This document shows positions 1 through 5,089 of a stretch of DNA of 7,573 nt, piece by piece. Source of the stretch: an uncultured Eubacterium sp. Lineage in GTDB: Bacteria > Bacillota > Clostridia > Lachnospirales > Lachnospiraceae. How positions within the stretch are numbered: the first letter of the stretch is position 1; each line of letters starts with the position of its first letter. The notes under the pieces are model-generated. The model saw only the letters and a list, made by a program, of their open reading frames with translations, did no database searches and was not told the origin of the DNA. The stretch covers positions 1-7,573 of the forward strand of contig CAKRKO010000101.1 of the NCBI GenBank assembly GCA_934358495.1. Direction: 5' to 3'. Position numbers and translations under genes: made by a program.

Positions 1-1074
1 CTGATGATCGCCGTTGCCTGTGTGTTCTTATATTTAGCAATCAAAAAGGGATATGAGCCGTTACTGCTGGTACCGATTGCGTTTGGTATGCTTCTGGTAA
101 ATATTTATCCGGATATCATGATTTCTCCGGAAAATGCAAGCAACGGTGTCGGAGGTTTGTTGCACTACTTCTTCAAACTGGATGAGTGGTCCATCCTTCC
201 GTCCCTGATTTTCCTTGGTGTCGGCGCACTGACGGATTTCCGTCCGCTGATCGCAAACCCGATCAGTTTCCTTTTAGGAGCAGCCGCACAGTTCGGTATT
301 TTTGCCGCATATCTGCTGGCTATCGTATTCGGATTTTCCGATGCAGCCGCAGCTGCAGTATCCATCATCGGTGGAGCAGATGGACCGACGTCTATCTTCC
401 TGGCCGGAAAACTACATCAAAATGATTTAATGGGACCGATCGCCGTCGCGGCATACTCCTATATGTCATTAGTACCGATCATCCAGCCACCGATCATGAA
501 ACTTTTAACAACCAAAAAAGAGCGTTCCATCCGTATGGGACAGCTTCGTGAAGTTTCCAAACTGGAAGCGATCCTTTTCCCGATCATTGTTACCATCATT
601 GTGTGTCTTGTACTTCCGACCACAGCTCCATTGGTAGGTATGCTGATGCTTGGTAACCTGTTCCGCGAGTGTGGCGTGGTAAAACAGCTGTCAGAGACTG
701 CTTCTAATGCGCTGATGTACATCGTAGTTATCCTGCTTGGTACATCCGTTGGTGCATCCACAAGCGCAGAAGCATTCCTGAAAGTGACAACACTTCAGAT
801 CGTAGTACTTGGTCTGGTAGCCTTTGCATTCGGTACTGCAGCAGGTGTTATCTTCGGTAAGATTTTATGTGTGGTAACAAAAGGCAAGATCAACCCGCTG
901 ATCGGTTCCGCCGGTGTATCTGCCGTACCTATGGCAGCCCGTGTATCCCAGAAAGTCGGTGCAGAAGAAGATCCGACCAATTTCCTGCTGATGCACGCCA
1001 TGGGACCAAATGTTGCCGGAGTTATCGGAACTGCGATCGCAGCCGGAGTATTCATGGCAATATTCGGTGTATAA
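1..1074 (+). CDS. oadB: Sodium-pumping oxaloacetate decarboxylase beta subunit, 5' partial
   Basis: Membrane subunit of the biotin-dependent sodium-translocating decarboxylases. It decarboxylates carboxybiotin and exports Na+. The frame is open from base 1 (CTG then ATG at 4). Family members normally have some extra residues before this point, so I read it as truncated by the window edge, not as starting at 4. Counting from the Met at 4, the sequence shows several hydrophobic helices, the signature GGADGPT (Asp126), YSYMSLVPIIQPP (Tyr151/153), and a C-terminal block with Asn297, Gly301, Ser306 and Arg313. The spacing of that block matches the essential residues Asn373, Gly377, Ser382 and Arg389 described for Klebsiella OadB; Asp126 and Tyr153 would match Asp203 and Tyr229. 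Beta subunits of methylmalonyl-CoA and glutaconyl-CoA decarboxylases are very similar, so the substrate is inferred from the adjacent oadA. The stop codon overlaps a TATAAC hexamer preceding the RNA element. Confidence 0.93.
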   Translation: MMIAVACVFLYLAIKKGYEPLLLVPIAFGMLLVNIYPDIMISPENASNGVGGLLHYFFKLDEWSILPSLIFLGVGALTDFRPLIANPISFLLGAAAQFGIFAAYLLAIVFGFSDAAAAAVSIIGGADGPTSIFLAGKLHQNDLMGPIAVAAYSYMSLVPIIQPPIMKLLTTKKERSIRMGQLREVSKLEAILFPIIVTIIVCLVLPTTAPLVGMLMLGNLFRECGVVKQLSETASNALMYIVVILLGTSVGASTSAEAFLKVTTLQIVVLGLVAFAFGTAAGVIFGKILCVVTKGKINPLIGSAGVSAVPMAARVSQKVGAEEDPTNFLLMHAMGPNVAGVIGTAIAAGVFMAIFGV

Positions 1075-1075
1075 C
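1070..1075 (+). promoter_or_regulatory. Possible -10 hexamer before RNA element copy 1
   Basis: TATAAC overlaps the oadB stop codon. It starts exactly 16 bases before the first helix of RNA element copy 1, the same distance as TATAAT before copy 2. No convincing -35 is visible at 16-18 bp spacing. Because the stop codon supplies part of the hexamer, the match may be chance. Confidence 0.25.
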
Positions 1076-1085
1076 TTTGTTTACA

Positions 1086-1238
1086 GTGTCGAAATCCTAA
1101 AAGCATGTCATGCTTGCATGTAAATGCTTTACAGGATTAGCGACACGCCCCTCCAATGAGAAAAAAAGCAGGACAGAGTCATGCGATTTTCGAATGGAGG
1201 GAGGATTGTGGAAGCTGAAACAGCGGAACAATTCGTAA
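1086..1238 (+). ncRNA. Structured RNA element, copy 1 (unrecognised family), between oadB and oadA
   Basis: Paired segments seen directly: a long arm GTGTCG 1086-1091/CGACAC 1141-1146, AATCCT 1093-1098/AGGATT 1133-1138, AAAGCAT 1100-1106/ATGCTTT 1124-1130, CATG 1109-1112/CATG 1117-1120 with CTTG loop. A second domain CCCTCCA 1149-1155/TGGAGGG 1195-1201 encloses hairpin GCAGGAC 1168-1174/GTCATGC 1178-1184 (one mismatch). A third hairpin is GGATTGT 1203-1209/ACAATTC 1228-1234 with a purine internal loop and inner stem GCTG 1214-1217/CAGC 1221-1224 closed by AAA. It ends in CGTAA. Copy 2 at 4901-5054 keeps the same architecture with different stem bases, which argues for selection on RNA structure. 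It lies within the oad transcription unit, 22 bases before the oadA ribosome binding site (AGGAG 1261-1265). It could be a cis-regulatory leader, a processed small RNA or a dispersed RNA repeat. I do not recognise the family. Confidence 0.75.
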
Positions 1239-1275
1239 ACAAAGGCAATGATTATAAAAAAGGAGATAATTTATC

Positions 1276-2685
1276 ATGGAGAAAAAACCATTGAAAATAA
1301 CAGAAACTGTTCTGCGTGATGCGCATCAGTCTCTGATGGCCACCAGACTGACCACAGAGCAGATGCTTCCGATCATCGATAAAATGGATAAAGTCGGCTA
1401 TCATGCAGTAGAATGCTGGGGCGGTGCAACCTTCGATGCATCCCTGCGTTTTCTGAAAGAAGATCCATGGGAGCGCCTCAGAAAATTCCGTGACGGCTTC
1501 AAAAATACAAAACTGCAGATGTTATTCCGTGGACAGAATATTTTGGGATACCGTCATTATGCAGACGATGTAGTAGAATATTTTGTACAGAAATCTATTG
1601 CAAACGGAATCGATATCATTCGTATTTTTGACTGTTTAAATGATCTGAGAAACTTAAAGACAGCCGTAGATGCCTGCAAAAAGGAAAAAGGTCATTCCCA
1701 GATTGCACTTTCCTATACCTTAGGTGAGGCATATACGCTGGATTATTGGGTAGATACTGCAAAACGTATCGAGGATATGGGTGCAGATTCCATCTGTATC
1801 AAAGATATGGCAGGTCTTCTGGTTCCATATGAGGCAGAACGTCTTGTAAAAGCATTAAAAGAAAATGTAAGCCTTCCAATCGAGCTTCATACCCACTATA
1901 CAAGTGGTGTGGCTTCCATGAGTTGTCTGAAAGCAGTAGAAGCCGGATGCGATATCATTGATACTGCAATTTCTCCACTGGCACTGGGCACATCCCAGCC
2001 GGCAACAGAAGTTATGGTTGAAACCTTCAAAGGTACACCGTATGATACCGGTCTGAATCAGGATATTCTTGCTGAAATCAATGAGTACTTTGGCAAGATC
2101 CGTGAGGAGGCAATGGCAAGCGGCCTGTTAAATCCGAAGGTACTTGGCGTAAATATCAATACTTTACGTTATCAGGTTCCGGGCGGAATGCTTTCAAACA
2201 TGATTTCTCAGCTGAAAGAGCAGAACGCAGAGGACAAATATGAGGAAGTATTAAAAGAAATCCCGCGTGTAAGAAAAGACCTTGGTGAGCCGCCTCTCGT
2301 AACACCTTCCAGCCAGATCGTAGGTACACAGGCTGTATTAAATGTTCTGATGGGTGAGCGTTATAAAGTTGCTACCAAAGAAACCAAGAGCATTTTACTT
2401 GGTGAATATGGTCAGACAGTAAAACCATTCAATCCGGAAGTAGTGGAAAAAGTTCTCGGCGCGGATAAAGATAAAGCAATTACTTGTCGACCGGCAGATC
2501 TGATCGAGCCGGAACTTGCCAAGATTGAGAATGAAATGTCACGCTGGAAACAGCAGGACGAGGATGTACTTTCTTATGCACTCTTCCCGCAGCAGGCACT
2601 GGATTTCTTCAAATATCGTGAGGCACAGCAGACAAAGGTAGATCCGGAGGCGGCTGACCACAAAAATGGAGCTTATCCGGTTTAA
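1276..2685 (+). CDS. oadA: Oxaloacetate decarboxylase alpha subunit / PycB-type carboxyltransferase, without biotin domain
   Basis: Cytoplasmic carboxyltransferase that moves CO2 from oxaloacetate to biotin for the Na+ pump; the same fold occurs in pyruvate carboxylase subunit B and transcarboxylase 5S. The N-terminal HMGL-like TIM barrel (about 5-275) carries TVLRDAHQSL with metal ligand Asp15, the expected carboxylated lysine Lys176 in IKDMAG, and metal ligands His205 and His207 in HTHYTSG. The PYC/OADA conserved carboxylase domain follows (about 295-450), with RYQVPGGMLSN and PSSQIVGTQA. The 469 residues stop after about 20 charged residues: the Pro/Ala linker and biotinyl domain (MKM) of long OadA proteins are absent, so a separate biotin carrier is required, as is common in Clostridia. 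The start has AGGAG at 1261-1265, 10 bases upstream. The HMGL-type alpha subunit argues against methylmalonyl-CoA or glutaconyl-CoA decarboxylase, whose alpha subunits are acyl-CoA carboxyltransferases. Reversed use as pyruvate carboxylase subunit B cannot be excluded. Confidence 0.93.
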   Translation: MEKKPLKITETVLRDAHQSLMATRLTTEQMLPIIDKMDKVGYHAVECWGGATFDASLRFLKEDPWERLRKFRDGFKNTKLQMLFRGQNILGYRHYADDVVEYFVQKSIANGIDIIRIFDCLNDLRNLKTAVDACKKEKGHSQIALSYTLGEAYTLDYWVDTAKRIEDMGADSICIKDMAGLLVPYEAERLVKALKENVSLPIELHTHYTSGVASMSCLKAVEAGCDIIDTAISPLALGTSQPATEVMVETFKGTPYDTGLNQDILAEINEYFGKIREEAMASGLLNPKVLGVNINTLRYQVPGGMLSNMISQLKEQNAEDKYEEVLKEIPRVRKDLGEPPLVTPSSQIVGTQAVLNVLMGERYKVATKETKSILLGEYGQTVKPFNPEVVEKVLGADKDKAITCRPADLIEPELAKIENEMSRWKQQDEDVLSYALFPQQALDFFKYREAQQTKVDPEAADHKNGAYPV

Positions 2686-2717
2686 TATTGATTTTAAAAT
2701 TTAATATTTTTGATATG

Positions 2718-2755
2718 AAAACGCAGAATCCTGTCATGACAGGATTCTGCGTTTT
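2718..2755 (+). terminator. Perfect 38-bp palindromic terminator after oadA
   Basis: Two 19-base arms with no mismatch: AAAACGCAGAATCCTGTCA is followed directly by its exact reverse complement. The GC-containing stem is flanked by AAAA and TTTT, giving a Rho-independent terminator that reads in either direction. The following U tract is short (TTTT then CTGC), so efficiency is uncertain. It begins 32 bases after the oadA stop codon and marks the end of the decarboxylase operon. Confidence 0.85.
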
Positions 2756-2878
2756 CTGCACCGCTTTTGTATGTTCTCCAATATTTTTGAATCACAATGC
2801 AGATGAAGGTATCTTGGTTATTTCCTCGGATCATAAAAATATGTATAAAGCTTCAAAGTGATTTTACCAGTGTATTTG

Positions 2879-2907
2879 TTGAAATGTATGGGTATCAATG
2901 CTATAAT
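2879..2907 (+). promoter_or_regulatory. Sigma-A promoter for the NSS transporter operon
   Basis: TTGAAA (2879-2884), exactly 17 bp, then the perfect TATAAT (2902-2907), preceded by TGC as an extended -10. Transcription would start near 2913-2915, giving a leader of about 57 bases before the transporter start codon. This is the best promoter in the window. Confidence 0.85.
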
Positions 2908-2913
2908 GGTGGG

Positions 2914-2930
2914 TACGTCAATCAGACGTA
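2914..2930 (+). promoter_or_regulatory. Inverted repeat at predicted transcription start
   Basis: TACGTC, loop AATCA, GACGTA: a 6-bp inverted repeat placed at about +1 of the predicted transcript and followed by seven A residues. It could be a repressor operator or a 5' stabilising hairpin. It is too short and too far from a U tract to be a terminator. Confidence 0.45.
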
Positions 2931-2970
2931 AAAAAATTAGTATAAAATAATTGTAGAAAGAGGATTTAAT

Positions 2971-4335
2971 ATGGAACATAACAAAAAGGAGCGCAGTAGT
3001 TTCTCTGGCGGAATCGGTTTTGTGCTTGCAGCTGCAGGAAGCGCAGTGGGACTTGGTAATCTGTGGCGTTTTCCTTACCTTGCCGCGCAGTATGGCGGAG
3101 GTATTTTTATTCTGGTATATATCATTCTGGCACTGACATTTGGTTTCACATTGATGACTACCGAGATTGCAATCGGACGCAAGACAAAACAGAGTCCGGG
3201 TACTGCATACAAAGCCATCAATAAAAAATATGGATTTTTAGGCGTGCTGGCACCGATCGTTCCGGTGATCATTCTGCCGTATTATTGTGTGATCGGCGGT
3301 TGGGTTGTTAAATATATGGTGACATTTGTGTCCGGTCATGGACTGGATGCGGCAGCAGATAGTTTTTTTGGAAATTTTGTCGGAAATTCGATCTCACCGA
3401 TGATTTATTTCGCTGTTTATCTGGGGCTGACCGCAGCAGTTATCCTGCTTGGTGTCAATAAAGGAATTGAAAAAATCAGTAAATTCCTGATGCCGTTATT
3501 GCTGATCATTTCTGTGATCATTTCCATTTATATTTTTACATTACCGGGAGCAAGTGCCGGTATTAAGTACTATCTCCTGCCTGATTTTACGAAGTTTTCA
3601 CTGAAAACAGTGTGTGCAGCTATGGGACAGATGTTTTATTCTATGAGTCTGGCTATGGGAATTATGGTCACTTATGGCTCTTATACAAAAAACGAGACAA
3701 GCCTGACAAAATCTGTAAATCAGATTGAGATTTTTGATACAGTCGTTGCTCTGCTGGCCGGATTTATGGTTGTTCCGGCAGTCTATGTATTCAGCGGTGA
3801 AGCAGGAACAAAAGCAAGCGGAGCAGGATTGATGTTTGTAACACTTCCGAAAGTATTTGAGCAGATGAGAGGTGGCACGATCATCGGAATTTTGTTCTTT
3901 GTGCTTGTATTCTTAGCTGCGTTGACCAGCTCCATTTCCATTATGGAAGCTATCGTATCTTCCTTTATGGATCGATTCGGCATCAGCCGTAAGAAAAGCG
4001 TTGTGATCTGTATCATTATCAGTATTATAATGGGAATTCCATCCTCTCTGGGCAATGGTGCATGGGCACATATCAAGATTCTTGGGATGGACTTTTTAAC
4101 TTTCTTTGATTATATCAGTAATAGTGTACTGATGCCGATCGTAGCACTGTGCACCTGTATTCTGATCGGATGGGCAGCAGGAGCAAAGACTGTTACAGAT
4201 GAAGTAAAACGAAATGGTGAAAAAATGAATCGTGAAAAACTGTACAATGTGATGATAAAATATATTGCACCGGTAATGCTGGTGATCATCCTGATCACTT
4301 ATTCAATGGCACAGTTCGGATTCTTCACTATGTAA
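2971..4335 (+). CDS. Neurotransmitter:sodium symporter (NSS/SNF) family transporter
   Basis: Inner-membrane Na+-coupled symporter of the LeuT/MhsT type, probably importing an amino acid or related amine; the substrate cannot be read from sequence. TM1 carries the family signature AAGSAVGLGNLWRFP (21-35), the unwound Na+/substrate-binding helix. TM2 has Glu65 in TTEIAIGR, equivalent to LeuT Glu62. TM3 has Tyr104/Tyr105 in LPYYCVIGGW at the substrate site. TM6 is GQMFYSMSLAMGIMVTYGSY (219-238). TM8 is AALTSSISIMEA with Thr319/Ser320 at the Na2 site. I count 11 helices in 454 residues, the usual bacterial form (MhsT-like), not the 12 of eukaryotic members. AGAGG at 2959-2963 supports the start. 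It is the first gene of a probable operon: a strong promoter precedes it, and only 39 bases without an obvious terminator separate it from the gre gene. Confidence 0.93.
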   Translation: MEHNKKERSSFSGGIGFVLAAAGSAVGLGNLWRFPYLAAQYGGGIFILVYIILALTFGFTLMTTEIAIGRKTKQSPGTAYKAINKKYGFLGVLAPIVPVIILPYYCVIGGWVVKYMVTFVSGHGLDAAADSFFGNFVGNSISPMIYFAVYLGLTAAVILLGVNKGIEKISKFLMPLLLIISVIISIYIFTLPGASAGIKYYLLPDFTKFSLKTVCAAMGQMFYSMSLAMGIMVTYGSYTKNETSLTKSVNQIEIFDTVVALLAGFMVVPAVYVFSGEAGTKASGAGLMFVTLPKVFEQMRGGTIIGILFFVLVFLAALTSSISIMEAIVSSFMDRFGISRKKSVVICIIISIIMGIPSSLGNGAWAHIKILGMDFLTFFDYISNSVLMPIVALCTCILIGWAAGAKTVTDEVKRNGEKMNREKLYNVMIKYIAPVMLVIILITYSMAQFGFFTM

Positions 4336-4374
4336 TACAAAATCTGCTTTGTTTTAGGAAAGAAGGAATAGATT

Positions 4375-4878
4375 ATGCATGATGAAGTCACAGAAAAAGA
4401 TATTGAACGAATGAAAGAGGAAATCGAATATCGGAAACTGGTAGTTCGTAAAGAAGCATTGGAAGCGGTAAAAGAGGCAAGAGCGCATGGCGATCTCAGT
4501 GAAAATTTTGAGTACCACGCAGCAAAAAAAGATAAAAATGCCAACGAAAGTCGTATCCGTTATCTGGAGCGCATGATCAAAACAGCGGTAGTTGTATCCG
4601 ATGAGTCAAAATCCGATGAAGTTGGAATCAACAATAAAGTTACTTTATATTTTGAAGATGATGACGAAGAAGAAGTGTATACACTGGTGACAACCGTGCG
4701 CGGAAACTCCCTGAAAGGATGGATTTCTACGGAATCTCCAATCGGAAAAGCCATTCTTGGTCACAAAGTTGGAGACCGTGTCTACGTGAAGATCAATGCA
4801 AATGCCGGTTATTATGTAGAAATCCGTGCCATTGAAAACACCGAAGATGACGGAAGTATTGGACTCAGAAAATTTTAA
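4375..4878 (+). CDS. greA: GreA/GreB-family transcript cleavage factor
   Basis: Cytoplasmic factor that enters the RNA polymerase secondary channel and stimulates cleavage of backtracked RNA. The N-terminal coiled coil (about 3-75) carries the tip motif GDLSENFEYHAAK with the two acidic catalytic residues Asp40 and Glu43. The C-terminal FKBP-like domain (about 82-155) contains ISTESPIGKAILGHKVGD (117-134), the family signature. At 167 residues it is slightly longer than typical GreA (about 158). An acidic run EDDDEEE (94-100) and an extended tail NTEDDGSIGLRKF stand out. AAGGA at 4363-4367 supports the start. Its position after a transporter gene, not beside lysS, suggests it may be a second Gre paralogue; that is inference, since the rest of the genome is not visible. 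The GreA versus GreB label is from general similarity only. Confidence 0.9.
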   Translation: MHDEVTEKDIERMKEEIEYRKLVVRKEALEAVKEARAHGDLSENFEYHAAKKDKNANESRIRYLERMIKTAVVVSDESKSDEVGINNKVTLYFEDDDEEEVYTLVTTVRGNSLKGWISTESPIGKAILGHKVGDRVYVKINANAGYYVEIRAIENTEDDGSIGLRKF

Positions 4879-4884
4879 TGGCAA

Positions 4885-4890
4885 TATAAT
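4885..4890 (+). promoter_or_regulatory. Possible -10 hexamer driving RNA element copy 2
   Basis: A perfect TATAAT six bases after the gre stop codon. A start 6-7 bases downstream (about 4896-4897) would put the 5' end just before the first helix of RNA element copy 2 at 4901. The -35 is poor: TTGGAC at 4859-4864 is 20 bp away. If used, the downstream gene would have its own roughly 193-base leader in addition to readthrough from the transporter promoter. Confidence 0.4.
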
Positions 4891-4900
4891 GGAGATGCCA

Positions 4901-5054
4901 GGGTCAAAAGCCTGAAACCACGATGTGCTTGCACAGGAGTGGTTTTATGGCTTAATGACCCGCCCCGATATGAGCATAAAAGTGGAGCGTCAGCTTCACG
5001 ATATGCGAATATTGGGTAGAATTGTGGGAGTACGAAGTACGGAACAATTCGTAA
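4901..5054 (+). ncRNA. Structured RNA element, copy 2 (unrecognised family), before the membrane-protein gene
   Basis: Same architecture as copy 1 at 1086-1238. Arm 1: GGGTCA 4901-4906/TGACCC 4956-4961, AAGCC 4908-4912/GGCTT 4949-4953, AAACCAC 4915-4921/GTGGTTT 4939-4945, TGTG 4924-4927/CACA 4932-4935 with CTTG loop. Domain 2: CCCGATAT 4964-4971/ATATTGGG 5009-5016 (one G-U) enclosing GTGGAGC 4982-4988/GCTTCAC 4993-4999. Hairpin 3: GAATTGT 5019-5025/ACAATTC 5044-5050, internal loop GGGA/GGA, inner stem GTAC 5030-5033/GTAC 5037-5040 with GAA loop, then CGTAA. All main stems pair although their bases differ from copy 1. Invariant blocks include TGCTTGCA, CGCCCC, ATGAG, CGAAT, ATTGTGG and CGGAACAATTCGTAA. 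A long plus-strand reading frame runs through the element from 4925, but its codons are better explained by the RNA. Confidence 0.78.
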
Positions 5055-5080
5055 GGCATCTTTTGCCCACAACATCTAAT

Positions 5081-5084
5081 GGAG
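5081..5084 (+). promoter_or_regulatory. Ribosome binding site fixing the membrane-protein start
   Basis: GGAG five bases before ATG at 5090. It decides between this start and the in-frame upstream ATG at 4925, which lies inside the RNA element's first arm and would add 55 residues unlike a membrane-protein N-terminus. Confidence 0.7.
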
Positions 5085-5089
5085 CATTT

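Noticed and set aside
459..761. Minus-strand reading frame of about 100 codons inside oadB, and similar ones inside the other genes
   Set aside because: These are antisense shadows of well-supported genes, with no ribosome binding site or recognisable protein features.
1086..1238. T-box or known riboswitch (cobalamin, lysine, c-di-GMP, THF, SAM) upstream of oadA
   Set aside because: None of the signature sequences of these classes is present (for example the T-box AGGGTGGNACCGCG), and no terminator/antiterminator pair follows.
2756..2878. Short spacer between the oadA terminator and the transporter promoter
   Set aside because: No reading frame with a ribosome binding site, no stable hairpin and no repeat could be supported.
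4336..4374. Possible terminator between the transporter and gre genes (ACAAA...TTTGT then TTT)
   Set aside because: The stem is only five A-T-rich pairs, so it is too weak; the genes are probably co-transcribed.
5019..5050. Hairpin 3 of RNA copy 2 superficially resembles a group II intron domain V
   Set aside because: The conserved AGC triad and the spacing of the bulge and GNRA loop are absent, copy 1 does not fit either, and there is no intron-encoded protein nearby.
1086..5054. Insertion-sequence remnants or MITE copies
   Set aside because: No terminal inverted repeats or target duplications are seen at the element borders, and the differences between copies preserve internal base pairing. 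A mobile RNA element is not fully excluded.
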